Shown: one piece after another, positions 32,649 to 42,006 of the stretch | Numbering within the stretch: the first letter of the stretch is position 1 | Layout of the letters: each line of letters opens with the position of its first letter | The notes under the pieces: model-generated | What the model was told of the DNA's origin: nothing | The model's database searches: none | The model's input: only the letters and a program-made list of their open reading frames with translations | Translations under genes and position numbers: made by a program | Assembly: GCA_017306415.1 (NCBI GenBank) | Contig: JAFKIL010000001.1 | Coordinates: 372,001 to 436,000, forward strand | Reading direction: 5' to 3' | Origin: Microbacterium sp. | GTDB taxonomy: Bacteria; Actinomycetota; Actinomycetes; Actinomycetales; Microbacteriaceae | Length of the DNA: 64,000 bases

Positions 32649-33446
32649 ATGCCGACGATCACCGCCCTGTTCCGTCACCCGGTCAAGGGATTCACCCCCG
32701 AGTCCTGCGAGAGGCTCGTCGTGCGTCCCGACGGCCGCATCGCCGGCGACCGCGTCCTCGCGTTCCGATTCTCCGATGCCGTACGGCCGGAGCAGCGCGA
32801 CGGCCACGACTATTGGCCGAAGCGCCGAGGGCTCTCGCTGATGGACTTCCCGACCCTCGCCGGTCTGCGCCTCGCGTTCGACGAGGACGGCGGACGGGTC
32901 CGCATCGAGCGAGCCGGCCGGATGCTCGTCGACGCGGACCTCGACGAGTCCGGCCGGCGGGATCTCGAGAGCGCCGTGACGGAGTACCTCCTCTCCGGTC
33001 CGGACGCCCGAAGGCTCCGCGCAGACGGCGTCCTGCCGATCCGGCTCGTCGGCGACGGCCGCACTCCACGCTTCCAGGACCGGGCGCGAGGGTACGTGTC
33101 CTTGCATGGCGCGGATTCGGTGGCGGCCGTCGGGACGACGACGGACGCGCTGATCGACGATCGTCGCTTCCGCTCGAACATCGTCATCGGGGGCACGGTG
33201 GCCTGGGAGGAGCTCACCTGGACCGATGAGGTCCGGATCGGCGAGGTGCGGTTCGCGGTCGTCGGCCCGATCGAGCGGTGCACCGCGATCATGGCCGACC
33301 CCGACACCGGCGAACGGGACGCTCCTCTGTTGCGTCTGCTTGTCTCCGAGTTCGGGCAGGCGACTCCCACTCTCGGCATTCTCCTTCTGCCGGTCGACGG
33401 CGGTGGAACCGTTCGCGTGGGGGATCCCGTGGTGCCCGCGGGCTGA
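32649..33446 (+). CDS. MOSC domain protein
   Basis: This 265-residue protein has an N-terminal beta-barrel (L-F-R-H-P-V-K-G-F-T-P-E-S) and a MOSC domain. The sulfur-carrying Cys lies in E-R-C-T-A-I-M-A-D-P-D-T-G-E-R-D near residues 214-229. Members bind a molybdenum-sulfur or related cofactor and reduce N-hydroxylated compounds; here the substrate is unknown. CACGAT stands 6 nt before the ATG, a weak leaderless-type arrangement. Confidence 0.85.
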   Translation: MPTITALFRHPVKGFTPESCERLVVRPDGRIAGDRVLAFRFSDAVRPEQRDGHDYWPKRRGLSLMDFPTLAGLRLAFDEDGGRVRIERAGRMLVDADLDESGRRDLESAVTEYLLSGPDARRLRADGVLPIRLVGDGRTPRFQDRARGYVSLHGADSVAAVGTTTDALIDDRRFRSNIVIGGTVAWEELTWTDEVRIGEVRFAVVGPIERCTAIMADPDTGERDAPLLRLLVSEFGQATPTLGILLLPVDGGGTVRVGDPVVPAG

Positions 33447-33568
33447 GCGGTGGAGCCGCGAGAGCGGCGCCGAACGTGAGAGGGATCCGTGCGGGTGCCG
33501 AGTCGCTAGGCTGGTGGGCGGTGCCGTACGCGCGCTGTACACAGCCGCCCCACCGCGAAGCCCCATCC

Positions 33569-33585
33569 CTGGCATGATCTGCCAG
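33569..33585. promoter_or_regulatory. palindrome in the aceE leader
   Basis: CTGGCA-TGATC-TGCCAG is a perfect 6-bp inverted repeat centred about 26 bp before the aceE GTG. A TAGGCT -10-like box is at 33507-33512. It could be a GntR-type operator or a small mRNA hairpin; nothing decides between them. Confidence 0.3.
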
Positions 33586-33602
33586 ACGAAGAAAGGTCTC
33601 CC

Positions 33603-36329
33603 GTGACTGTCCACGACCAGGATCCGTACTCCCAGGGCTCCATCGACAGCGATCCCGACGAGACCGCCGAGTGGCAGGAGTCACTCGATCAGCTCGTTCG
33701 GGCGAAGGGTCACGGGCGCGGCCGCGAGATCATGCTGAGCCTGTTGAAGACGTCGCACGACCTGCACCTGGGCGTGCCGATGGTGCCTACGACGGACTAC
33801 ATCAACACGATCGCCCCCGAGAACGAGCCGGACTTCCCCGGCGACGAGGAGATCGAGCGGCGCTACCGGGCGTGGATCCGCTGGAACGCCGCGATCACCG
33901 TGCACCGCGCGCAGCGTCCGGGGATCGGGGTCGGCGGCCACATCTCCACGTACGCGTCCTCGGCAGCGCTCTACGAGGTCGGATTCAACCACTTCTTCCG
34001 GGGTCTGGATGACCCGGCAGGCGGGGATCAGGTCTTCTTCCAGGGGCACGCGTCGCCGGGAATGTACGCCCGAGCGTTCCTGGAGGGCCGGCTGTCCGAG
34101 GCGCAGCTCGACGGGTTCCGCCAGGAGAAGTCGCAGGCGCCGAACGGGATCCCCTCCTATCCGCATCCCCGGCTCATGCCGGAGTTCTGGCAGTTCCCCA
34201 CCGTCTCGATGGGCCTCGGTCCCATCAACGCCATCTACCAGGCGATGACCAACAAGTACCTCACCAACCGCGGGATCAAGGACCTGTCCGGTTCGCGCGT
34301 CTGGGCGTTCCTCGGCGACGGCGAGATGGACGAGGTCGAGAGCCGGGGCCAGCTGCAGGTGGCGGCCAACGAGGGCCTCGACAACCTGACGTTCGTCGTC
34401 AACTGCAACCTGCAGCGCCTCGACGGCCCCGTGCGCGGGAACGGCAAGATCATCCAGGAGCTGGAGAGCTTCTTCCGCGGCGCGGGCTGGAACGTCATCA
34501 AGGTGATCTGGGGCCGCGAGTGGGACGAACTGCTGGCTCGTGACACCGACGGTGCGCTCCTGAATCTCATGAACGTGACCCCGGACGGCGACTACCAGAC
34601 CTACAAGGCCGAGAGCGGCGCCTATGTGCGCGAGCACTTCTTCGGGCGCGACGAGCGCGCTGCGGCCCTCGTGCGGGACTACTCGGACGAGCAGATCTGG
34701 AACCTCAAGCGTGGCGGCCACGACTACCGAAAGGTCTACGCGGCATTCAAGGCCGCCGTCGAGCACACGGGTCAGCCGACCGTCATCCTCGCCAAGACGA
34801 TCAAGGGCTACGGCCTCGGGCCGCACTTCGAGGGGCGCAATGCGACCCATCAGATGAAGAAGATGACGCTCGACGACCTGAAGCACTTCCGCGACGCGAT
34901 GCACATCCCGGTCTCGGACGCGCAGCTCGAGGAGAACCCGTATCTGCCGCCGTACTACAACCCGGGCGCGCAGGACGAGACGATCCAGTACCTGCAGGAG
35001 CGTCGTCGTGCCCTCGGGGGCTTCCTGCCCGAGCGTCGCAGCCATCACGTGGGGCTGACGCTTCCCGGGGACGACGCCTACGCCCTCCCCAAGAAGGGGT
35101 CCGGCACGCAGGAGATCGCGACCACGATGGCGTTCGTCCGCCTGCTGAAGGATCTGCTGCGCGCGAAGGACTTCGGTCACCGCATCGTGCCGATCATCCC
35201 CGACGAGGCGCGCACCTTCGGGCTCGACGCCTATTTCCCGACGGCGAAGATCTACAACCCGAACGGTCAGCACTACACCTCGGTCGACCGTGAACTGCTC
35301 CTCGCCTACAAGGAGAGCCCGCAGGGGCAGATCATCCACGTGGGGATCAACGAGGCGGGAGCACTGGCGGCCTTCACGGCGACGGGCACGTCCTACTCCA
35401 CTCACGGCGAGCCGCTCATCCCGGTCTACATCTTCTACTCGATGTTCGGCTTCCAGCGCACCGGCGACGCCAACTGGGCGGCGGGCGACCAGATGGCGCG
35501 CGGTTTCGTGATCGGCGCGACCGCGGGCCGCACCACTCTCACGGGCGAGGGCCTGCAGCACGCCGACGGGCATTCTCATCTGCTCGCGTCGACGAACCCC
35601 GCGACCGTGTCCTACGACCCGGCTTACGGCTACGAGATCGCGCACATCGTCCGCTCGGGACTCGACCGCATGTACGGCGGCCAGCACCCGGATCCGAACG
35701 TCATGTACTACCTCACCGTGTACAACGAGCCGCTGGTCCAGCCCGCTGAGCCGGAGGGGGTCGACGTCGACGGCATCGTGCGCGGCATCCATCGCATCTC
35801 CACGGGCGAGGGCGACGGTCCTCGCGCGCAGCTGCTCGCGTCGGGTGTCGGCGTCCCGTGGGCGCTCGAGGCCCAGCAGCTGCTGCGAGACGATTGGGGC
35901 GTGGCGTCCGACGTGTGGTCGGTGACGTCCTGGACGGAGCTGCGTCGCGACGGGCTCGAGGTCGACGAGCACAACTTCCTGCATCCCGATCAGGAGCCGC
36001 GCACCGCCTACCTCACCGAGAAGCTGGCGGACTCGACCGGTCCGGTGATCGCCGTCAGCGACTACATGCATGCGGTTCAGGATCAGATCCGGCCGTGGGT
36101 GCCCCGTCGATTCGCGACGCTCGGAGCTGACGGCTTCGGCTTCTCGGACACGCGACCGGCCGCGCGGCGCTTCTTCAAGATCGACGGCCCCTCCCTCGTG
36201 GTGCGTGCTCTGCAGGCGCTCGCCGAGGACGGCGTCGTGGATCGCGGCCTGGCCGTCCAGGCGATCGAGAAGTACCGGCTGCACGATGTGAACGCCGGCA
36301 CGAGCGGCAACGCGGGCGGCGAGAGCTGA
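33603..36329 (+). CDS. aceE: pyruvate dehydrogenase E1 component (homodimeric)
   Basis: This 908-residue thiamine-diphosphate enzyme decarboxylates pyruvate and acetylates lipoyl E2. It shows [10 protein letters not shown], the ThDP motif [12 protein letters not shown] and [14 protein letters not shown] near 275, plus the conserved [13 protein letters not shown]. Length matches AceE. The GTG start has AAAGG upstream. It lies 8 bp ahead of the FasR-like regulator and the fatty-acid operon, so acetyl-CoA production and use are neighbours. E2 and E3 genes lie about 17 kb upstream. Confidence 0.97.
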   Translation: MTVHDQDPYSQGSIDSDPDETAEWQESLDQLVRAKGHGRGREIMLSLLKTSHDLHLGVPMVPTTDYINTIAPENEPDFPGDEEIERRYRAWIRWNAAITVHRAQRPGIGVGGHISTYASSAALYEVGFNHFFRGLDDPAGGDQVFFQGHASPGMYARAFLEGRLSEAQLDGFRQEKSQAPNGIPSYPHPRLMPEFWQFPTVSMGLGPINAIYQAMTNKYLTNRGIKDLSGSRVWAFLGDGEMDEVESRGQLQVAANEGLDNLTFVVNCNLQRLDGPVRGNGKIIQELESFFRGAGWNVIKVIWGREWDELLARDTDGALLNLMNVTPDGDYQTYKAESGAYVREHFFGRDERAAALVRDYSDEQIWNLKRGGHDYRKVYAAFKAAVEHTGQPTVILAKTIKGYGLGPHFEGRNATHQMKKMTLDDLKHFRDAMHIPVSDAQLEENPYLPPYYNPGAQDETIQYLQERRRALGGFLPERRSHHVGLTLPGDDAYALPKKGSGTQEIATTMAFVRLLKDLLRAKDFGHRIVPIIPDEARTFGLDAYFPTAKIYNPNGQHYTSVDRELLLAYKESPQGQIIHVGINEAGALAAFTATGTSYSTHGEPLIPVYIFYSMFGFQRTGDANWAAGDQMARGFVIGATAGRTTLTGEGLQHADGHSHLLASTNPATVSYDPAYGYEIAHIVRSGLDRMYGGQHPDPNVMYYLTVYNEPLVQPAEPEGVDVDGIVRGIHRISTGEGDGPRAQLLASGVGVPWALEAQQLLRDDWGVASDVWSVTSWTELRRDGLEVDEHNFLHPDQEPRTAYLTEKLADSTGPVIAVSDYMHAVQDQIRPWVPRRFATLGADGFGFSDTRPAARRFFKIDGPSLVVRALQALAEDGVVDRGLAVQAIEKYRLHDVNAGTSGNAGGES

Positions 36330-36337
36330 TCCGGAGG

Positions 36338-37558
36338 ATGGCCGATTCCGTGGCGCCGATGGACAAGGCGGAAACCCTCGTCTGGCTGCGGCGGATCTCG
36401 GGCGATCTCGCCACGGCGACGATCCAGCGACTGGAGGACACGCTCCCCTGGTACGCGGAGATGCCGCCCGCTCGCCGGTCGGCGGTCGGGCTGGTGGCGC
36501 AGGCCGGCATCACGTCGTTCATCCAGTGGTACGAGGATCCGAACTCCACGCCGTGGATCGCCGCGGACATCTTCGCGGCGGCTCCGCGCGAGCTGCTCCG
36601 CAGCGTGAGCCTCACGCAGACCCTGCAGCTGATCAGGGTGACGGTCGAGGTGACCGAGGAGAAGGTGGCCGGCAAGGGCGAGCATCTGCGCGAGGCGATC
36701 CTGCTGTACTCGCGTGAAGTCGCCTTCGCCGCCGCCGACGTCTACGCGCGGGCGGCGGAGGCGCGGGGGTTGTGGGATGCCCGCCTGGAGGCGCTCGTCG
36801 TCGACTCGATCCTGACCGGCGAGGCCGACGAGGAGTTGCCGAGTCGGATCGCGGCCCTCGGCTGGCACGGCCACGGCGAGGTCGCGGTGCTCGTGGGCAC
36901 CACTCCCCCGCTCTTCGACGTCGACCAGCTCCGCCGCACGGCGCGCAAGCTCGGCGTGGACGTGCTCATCGGCGTACAGGGCTCGCGTCTGGTGCTCGTG
37001 ATCGGGCGGGCGCAGCTCCCGGGTCGCGCAGCGGACGACATCACCGCGGAGCTTCCGTTCCCCGAGATCGCCCGCCGGCTCGAGCCCGGGTTCGGCACCG
37101 GATACCTCGTCCTCGGTCCGACCGTCCCCGCCCTCGTCGACGCGAGCCAGAGCGCGCGTGCCGCCCTCGCAGGTTTCGCCGTGGCGCGTGCGTGGCGGAA
37201 CGCCCCCCGCCCCGTCGAGGCCGACGATCTCCTCCCCGAGCGCGCATTGGCCGGGGATCCGCTCGCGAAGCTGACGCTCGTCGACCGGATCTATCGCCCG
37301 CTGCAGGCGCACAGTACGGATCTCGTCGCCACGCTGTGGAGCTATCTCGACAACGGCCGGTCGCTCGAGGCGACGGCGCGAGAGCTGTTCGTGCACCCCA
37401 ACACGGTCCGGTACCGGCTGAAGCGCGTATCCGAGGTCATCGGCTGGGATGCCACGGGACCGCGCGAGGCGCTGATCCTGCAGACCGCCCTGGTCCTGGG
37501 CGCCATCGGCACGGATTCGACGCGTCGTCGTCCCCCTGCGGCACGTCGACCGCGATGA
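36338..37558 (+). CDS. fasR: PucR/FasR-type transcriptional activator of fatty-acid genes
   Basis: This 406-residue regulator has a C-terminal PucR-type helix-turn-helix (S-L-E-A-T-A-R-E-L-F-V-H-P-N-T-V-R-Y-R-L-K-R-V near 345-367) and an N-terminal ~290-residue sensory part. A regulator of this type placed directly before fabD-fabH-acpP-fabF matches FasR of Streptomyces and mycobacteria, which activates that operon. ATG at 36338 is immediately after GGAGG; an in-frame ATG at 36359 is the alternative. An inverted repeat in the 82-bp gap to fabD is a candidate binding site. Confidence 0.85.
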   Translation: MADSVAPMDKAETLVWLRRISGDLATATIQRLEDTLPWYAEMPPARRSAVGLVAQAGITSFIQWYEDPNSTPWIAADIFAAAPRELLRSVSLTQTLQLIRVTVEVTEEKVAGKGEHLREAILLYSREVAFAAADVYARAAEARGLWDARLEALVVDSILTGEADEELPSRIAALGWHGHGEVAVLVGTTPPLFDVDQLRRTARKLGVDVLIGVQGSRLVLVIGRAQLPGRAADDITAELPFPEIARRLEPGFGTGYLVLGPTVPALVDASQSARAALAGFAVARAWRNAPRPVEADDLLPERALAGDPLAKLTLVDRIYRPLQAHSTDLVATLWSYLDNGRSLEATARELFVHPNTVRYRLKRVSEVIGWDATGPREALILQTALVLGAIGTDSTRRRPPAARRPR

Positions 37559-37573
37559 ACGATGTGGACCGAT

Positions 37574-37598
37574 CACAAAGGTTCCTCGGATTCTTGTG
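37574..37598. promoter_or_regulatory. inverted repeat upstream of fabD, candidate FasR site
   Basis: CACAA (37574-37578) and TTGTG (37594-37598) form an exact dyad around a 15-bp partly symmetric core. It is in the only gap between the regulator gene and fabD, 43 bp before the fabD start. Assignment to FasR is by position only. Confidence 0.3.
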
Positions 37599-37640
37599 CC
37601 GCGATCGCCAGATCGACGCCGTCGAGTTTGACAGGATGGG

Positions 37641-38561
37641 ATGGTGATCGTCGCCGTCTTCCCCGGTCAGGGCTCGCAGACCCCCGGCTTCCTCAGCCCA
37701 TGGCTCGAGATCGAGGGGGTGCGTGAGCGACTCGAGGCGTACTCGGATGATGCGCAGATCGACCTCATCGCCGCCGGCACCGAGTGGGACGCCGACCGGA
37801 TCCGTGACACGAAGGTGGCCCAGCCTCTGATCGTTGCTGCGAGCCTCGTGTCGTGGCATGCCCTGGCAGGGGCTCAGCACGCTGTGGACGGCGTGGCCGG
37901 TCACTCCGTCGGAGAGGTCGCCGCCCTCGTCGCGGGCGGCGTGCTCGACGACGACGAGGGCATGCGACTCGTCGGTGTCCGTGGTCGCGCGATGGCCGAG
38001 GCCGCCGCCCTCGTCGAGACCGGGATGAGCGCGATCCTCGGCGGGGACTCGGAGGCGGTTCTCCAGCGGCTCTCCGACCTCGATCTGACACCGGCGAACT
38101 TCAACGGCGGCGGGCAGATCGTGGCCGCGGGCGCGGCATCCGGGCTCGCCGAGCTGTCCGCGACCCCGCCTCAGGGCAGCCGCGTCATCCCGCTGTCGGT
38201 CGCCGGGGCGTTCCACACCCGGTACATGGCCCCCGCCGTTGACACCCTGCGCGCGGCCGCCGCGACTCTCGACCCCGCGGATCCCGCCACGACCGTCTGG
38301 TCGAACAACGACGGGCGGGCGGTGACGGGCGGTCGGGAGGCCGTCGATCTCCTGGTCGGCCAGGTGGCCTCGCCCGTCCGCTGGGACCTCTGCATGGCAT
38401 CCTTCGCCGCAGCCGGTGTCAGCGGCATCGTCGAACTCGCCCCCGCGGGTACGCTCGTCGGCCTCGCGAAGCGCTCCCTCCGCGGTGTGCCGAGCGTCGC
38501 TGTGAAGACGCCGGACGACCTCGCGTCGGCGACCACTCTCCTGACAGGAGGCGTCGAATGA
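37641..38561 (+). CDS. fabD: malonyl-CoA:ACP transacylase
   Basis: This 306-residue enzyme moves malonyl from CoA to ACP. F-P-G-Q-G-S-Q is at 7-13, the catalytic Ser S89 in G-H-S-V-G-E, and the partner His lies in G-A-F-H-T-R-Y-M. An AGGA site precedes the ATG; GTG at 37644 is an alternative one codon later. The stop overlaps the fabH start by 4 bp (ATGA), so it is translationally coupled. Confidence 0.95.
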   Translation: MVIVAVFPGQGSQTPGFLSPWLEIEGVRERLEAYSDDAQIDLIAAGTEWDADRIRDTKVAQPLIVAASLVSWHALAGAQHAVDGVAGHSVGEVAALVAGGVLDDDEGMRLVGVRGRAMAEAAALVETGMSAILGGDSEAVLQRLSDLDLTPANFNGGGQIVAAGAASGLAELSATPPQGSRVIPLSVAGAFHTRYMAPAVDTLRAAAATLDPADPATTVWSNNDGRAVTGGREAVDLLVGQVASPVRWDLCMASFAAAGVSGIVELAPAGTLVGLAKRSLRGVPSVAVKTPDDLASATTLLTGGVE

Positions 38562-39559
38562 CCGCCACGATCCGCCAGCTCACCGGCCCGGCGCACACGC
38601 GCATCTACTCCTACGGCGCCGCGCGCGGGGAGCTCGTCGTCCCGAACGACGACCTCGTGGGCCCGATCGACTCGAGCGACGAATGGATCCGCCAGCGCAC
38701 CGGGATCGTGACGCGGGTGCGCGCCGTGCACGACACCTCGGCGATCGATCTCGCCGCGGATGCCGCGCGCGAGGCGGTCGCCCGTTCCGGCGTCGAGCCG
38801 ACGCAGATCGACGCCGTCATCGTGGCGACGATCAGCAATCCGAAGCAGACCCCGTCCGTCTCCGCCATCGTGGCCGATCGGATCGGCGCGAATCCCGCCG
38901 CCGCCTTCGACATGAACGCGGCGTGCGCCGGCTTCGCGTACGCCGTCGCCCAGGCGGACGCCCTCATCCGCGCCGGTGCGGCGCACTACGCGGTCGTCGT
39001 CGGCGCGGAGAAGCTCAGCGACGTCGTCGACCCGACCGACCGCAGCATCTCCTTCCTGCTCGGCGACGGTGCGGGTGCTGCGGTGATCGGTCCCAGCGAC
39101 ACCCCCGGCATCGGACCTACCATCTGGGGCTCGGACGGCTCCAAGGCCGATCTTGTCGGCATGAACGGCACCCTCACCGAGTTCCGTGACGGGGAGGTGC
39201 CATGGCCCACCTTGCGGCAGGAAGGGCCGGCGGTCTTCCGGTGGGCGGTGTGGGAGATGGCCAAGGTCGCCAGGGAGGCCATCGAGGCAGCGGGTATCGA
39301 ACCCGCCGACCTCGCGGCCTTCGTCCCGCATCAGGCGAACATGCGGATCATCGACGAGCTCGCCAAGCAGCTGAGGCTCCCCGACTCGGTCGTCATCGGA
39401 CGAGACATCGAGACCACGGGCAACACGTCCGCCGCATCGGTCCCCCTGGCGGCGCATCGTCTGCTCGAGGAGCATCCCGAGCTCAGCGGTGGGCTCGCCC
39501 TCCAGATCGGGTTCGGAGCGGGGCTGGTTTTCGGTGCCCAGGTCGTCGTCCTCCCGTGA
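38558..39559 (+). CDS. fabH: 3-oxoacyl-ACP synthase III
   Basis: This 333-residue condensing enzyme starts fatty-acid chains from an acyl-CoA and malonyl-ACP. The catalytic triad is visible: C123 in N-A-A-C-A-G-F, H258 in P-H-Q-A-N-M-R-I and N289 in E-T-T-G-N-T-S. Actinobacterial FabH usually prefers branched starters such as isobutyryl-CoA; that preference is inferred. The ATG overlaps the fabD stop. Confidence 0.95.
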   Translation: MTATIRQLTGPAHTRIYSYGAARGELVVPNDDLVGPIDSSDEWIRQRTGIVTRVRAVHDTSAIDLAADAAREAVARSGVEPTQIDAVIVATISNPKQTPSVSAIVADRIGANPAAAFDMNAACAGFAYAVAQADALIRAGAAHYAVVVGAEKLSDVVDPTDRSISFLLGDGAGAAVIGPSDTPGIGPTIWGSDGSKADLVGMNGTLTEFRDGEVPWPTLRQEGPAVFRWAVWEMAKVAREAIEAAGIEPADLAAFVPHQANMRIIDELAKQLRLPDSVVIGRDIETTGNTSAASVPLAAHRLLEEHPELSGGLALQIGFGAGLVFGAQVVVLP

Positions 39560-39583
39560 CGCCGATGTGCCCGACCCTAGACT
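39556..39583 (+). promoter_or_regulatory. possible internal promoter of acpP
   Basis: GTGACG (39556-39561) and TAGACT (39578-39583) are separated by 16 bp, with the -35 overlapping the fabH stop. The implied leader of about 40 nt ends in GGAG before acpP. An extra promoter would fit the high demand for ACP. Confidence 0.35.
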
Positions 39584-39629
39584 GATCACGGCCCGACGGG
39601 CCGAAGACCCCGGAAGAACAGGAGCAGAA

Positions 39630-39878
39630 ATGGCATTCACCAACGACGAGGTCCTCGCGGGACTCGCCGAGCTGATCACCGACGAGACGGGCATCTCCGC
39701 GGACGAGGTCTCGCTGGAGAAGTCGTTCACCGATGACCTCGACATCGACTCGATCTCCATGATGACGATCGTCGTCAACGCGGAGGAGAAGTTCGGGGTC
39801 ACCATCCCGGACGACGAGGTCAAGAACCTCAAGACCGTCGGCGACGCCGTCACCTTCATCACGTCGAACCAGGCGTGA
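39630..39878 (+). CDS. acpP: acyl carrier protein
   Basis: This 82-residue acidic four-helix protein carries the phosphopantetheine Ser at S41 in D-L-D-I-D-S-I-S-M-M (I in place of the usual L after Ser). It carries acyl chains between the Fab enzymes. GGAG lies 5-8 nt before the ATG. The 70-bp gap after fabH contains a possible own promoter. Confidence 0.95.
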   Translation: MAFTNDEVLAGLAELITDETGISADEVSLEKSFTDDLDIDSISMMTIVVNAEEKFGVTIPDDEVKNLKTVGDAVTFITSNQA

Positions 39879-39936
39879 CCGCTCCGGTGGGGGCGCTCGG
39901 CCCCCACCGGCAAACTTTCCGAGGATCCACGAACAC

Positions 39937-41175
39937 ATGAGCACGTCACGCATCGTCGTCACCGGCATCGGCGCCACGTCCCCCATCGGGGGAACCGCGC
40001 CCGACAGCTGGTCCGCCCTGCTCGGTGGCGCCTCCGGGGCGCGAGCGCTGGAGCACGACTGGGTGGAGGAGTTCCAGCTGCCCGTCACCTTCGCCGCCGA
40101 GGCCGCCGTGCGACCTGAGACGGTGCTCGAGCGGCCGGTGGCCAAACGACTCGACCCCTCCTCGCAGCTGGCGCTGGTCGCAGCCAAGGAGGCATGGGAG
40201 GACGCCGGGTCCCCCGACGTCGAGTCCGAGCGGCTCGGAGTGGACTTCGCGACCGGCATCGGCGGCCTGTGGACGCTGCTGGACGCCTGGGACACGCTGC
40301 GCGAGAAGGGCCCGCGTAGGGTCATGCCGATGACCGTTCCGATGCTCATGCCGAACGCGGCGGCCGGCAATCTGTCGCTGCACTTCGGGGCACGCGCGTA
40401 TGCCCGGACGGTCGCGAGCGCGTGCGCGTCGAGCACGGAGTCGATCATCAACGCGGTCGAGCACATCCGCGCGGGCTACGCGGACGTCGTGATCGCGGGG
40501 GGCACGGAGTCGGCGATCCATCCGATCACGTTGGCCGCGTTCTCGTCGATGCAGGCCCTCTCCAAGCGCAACGACTCCCCCGAGACCGCGTCGCGCCCCG
40601 CGAGCATCGATCGCGACGGGTTCGTGATGGGCGAAGGTGCCGGGGCCCTCGTGCTCGAGACGGAGGAGCACGCACGTGCCCGCGGCGCGCGGATCTACGC
40701 CGCGGTCGTGGGGGGCGGCGTGACGGCCGACTCGTACCACATCACCGCCAACGATCCGGAGGGTCGTGGCGCCTCTCGTGCCGTGCGCATGGCCCTCGAG
40801 ATGGCCGGGGCGTCGCCCGACGACGTGACCCACATCAACGCGCACGCGACGTCGACTCCGGTAGGCGATCCCAACGAGTATCAGGCACTCCTCTCGGTGT
40901 TCGGCGAGCGCATCCTCGACATCCCGACATCCGCGACGAAGGCGTCCACCGGCCACCTGCTGGGTGGCACGGGAGCGCTCGAAGCGATCTTCACGGTGCT
41001 GGCACTGCGCGACGGAATCGCACCGCCCACCATCAATCTGACAGAGCAGGACCCCGAGGTTCCGTTCCGGCTCTCCGGAGCGACGCAGAGCCTCGGTGGG
41101 GGCGATCAGCTGGCGATCAGCAACTCGTTCGGCTTCGGCGGGCACAACGCCGTGGCGGCGTTCACCACGGTCTAG
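39937..41175 (+). CDS. fabF: 3-oxoacyl-ACP synthase II
   Basis: This 412-residue elongating condensing enzyme has C163 in S-A-C-A-S-S-T-E-S, H303 in I-N-A-H-A-T-S-T-P-V-G-D and H340 in K-A-S-T-G-H-L-L-G, with G-F-G-G-H-N near the C-terminus. It is the last gene of the FasR-fab operon and is followed by a hairpin terminator. Confidence 0.95.
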   Translation: MSTSRIVVTGIGATSPIGGTAPDSWSALLGGASGARALEHDWVEEFQLPVTFAAEAAVRPETVLERPVAKRLDPSSQLALVAAKEAWEDAGSPDVESERLGVDFATGIGGLWTLLDAWDTLREKGPRRVMPMTVPMLMPNAAAGNLSLHFGARAYARTVASACASSTESIINAVEHIRAGYADVVIAGGTESAIHPITLAAFSSMQALSKRNDSPETASRPASIDRDGFVMGEGAGALVLETEEHARARGARIYAAVVGGGVTADSYHITANDPEGRGASRAVRMALEMAGASPDDVTHINAHATSTPVGDPNEYQALLSVFGERILDIPTSATKASTGHLLGGTGALEAIFTVLALRDGIAPPTINLTEQDPEVPFRLSGATQSLGGGDQLAISNSFGFGGHNAVAAFTTV

Positions 41176-41193
41176 CGATCCCGCGCACACGAA

Positions 41194-41223
41194 GACGCCC
41201 CGGCGAAGCCGTGCCGGGGCGTC
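41194..41223 (+). terminator. terminator of the fab operon
   Basis: An 11-bp perfect GC-rich stem (41194-41204 / 41213-41223) with an 8-nt loop starts 19 bp after the fabF stop and is followed by TGTCGTGT. It lies between convergent fabF and DUF3145 and may work for both. Confidence 0.7.
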
Positions 41224-41317
41224 TGTCGTGTCGGGCGGTGATTCGCGGTCCCGGCTGCCGGGAAGGATGTCCTCCGACCGCCGGTAGTGGCGCCTCGCGC
41301 CGCCCGAAGTCCTGGGG

Positions 41318-41821
41318 CTATCCGACCTTGTGGAGCCAGACCACGGGAACGTCGTCGGACGCGTGACGGAACGGCTCGAGCTCCTCGTCCCATGCGGCGC
41401 CCAGCGCGACCTGCAGTTCTCGCTGCAGCTCCATGGCGTCGCCGGCGGCGACCTCCATCGCGTAGCGGACGCGGTCCTCGCCGATAACGACGTTGCCCGC
41501 GGCGTCCGTCTGGGCGTAGTGGATGCCGAGACCCGGAGTGTGCAGCCACCGGCCCCCGTCGCTGCGCGGCGTCGGATCCTCCGTCACCTCGAACCGGAGA
41601 TGCTCCCACCCGCGGATCGCGGTCGCGAGGGCCGCACCTGTTCCGGCCGGGCCCTCCCAGTAGAACTCCGCGCGTCTGCTGCCGGACAGCACCGGCTGGT
41701 CGCTCCACTCGAAGTTGGTGGCACGACCGAGGGCGCGTCCTACCGCCCACTCCAGGTGGGGGCACAACGCTCGTGGCGCGGAGTGGATGAAGATCACTCC
41801 ACGCGCCTGTGGTGTCGCCAT
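41318..41821 (-). CDS. DUF3145 family protein
   Basis: This 167-residue protein begins A-R-G-V-I-F-I-H-S-A-P-R-A-L-C-P-H-L-E-W-A and contains R-A-E-F-Y-W-E-G-P-A-G-T-G and L-G-A-A-W-D-E-E-L-E-P-F-R-H-A. This is the conserved actinobacterial DUF3145, of unknown function and often adjacent to fatty-acid genes. It is convergent with fabF. Confidence 0.88.
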   Translation of the reverse strand: MATPQARGVIFIHSAPRALCPHLEWAVGRALGRATNFEWSDQPVLSGSRRAEFYWEGPAGTGAALATAIRGWEHLRFEVTEDPTPRSDGGRWLHTPGLGIHYAQTDAAGNVVIGEDRVRYAMEVAAGDAMELQRELQVALGAAWDEELEPFRHASDDVPVVWLHKVG

Positions 41822-41918
41822 GGTCTCTCCGTTTCATCAGGTTCGTCTTCCCCAACGACCTGATCCCGGATGCCTCGGCGGCGTGTCTGTTCGGTTGTGC
41901 TGTGGTCATTATCGCCCA

Positions 41919-41958
41919 TGGGGCGGCGGAATGACAAGCATGTCATTCCGCCGCCCCA
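41919..41958 (-). terminator. long perfect hairpin downstream of the dioxygenase gene
   Basis: An 18-bp perfect stem (41919-41936 / 41941-41958) has a 4-nt AGCA loop. It is the strongest inverted repeat in the window. It lies 48 bp after the dioxygenase stop on that strand and 98 bp before the DUF3145 start. There is no U-tract. Confidence 0.6.
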
Positions 41959-41963
41959 CGCAG

Positions 41964-41993
41964 GACGGCCCGGTCCGTGTGGACCGGGCCGTC
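41964..41993 (-). terminator. second hairpin directly after the dioxygenase gene
   Basis: A 13-bp perfect stem (41964-41976 / 41981-41993) with a GTGT loop lies 13 bp after the stop at 42007. Together with the neighbouring 18-bp hairpin it insulates DUF3145 from upstream transcription. Confidence 0.6.
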
Positions 41994-42006
41994 GCCGCTC
42001 AGTCGG

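Noticed and set aside
31725-33614. A longer reading of the zinc-ribbon protein running through tRNA-Val and the MOSC gene
   Set aside because: It would translate a tRNA and the antisense of a clear gene. The family N-terminus matches the GTG at 32456.
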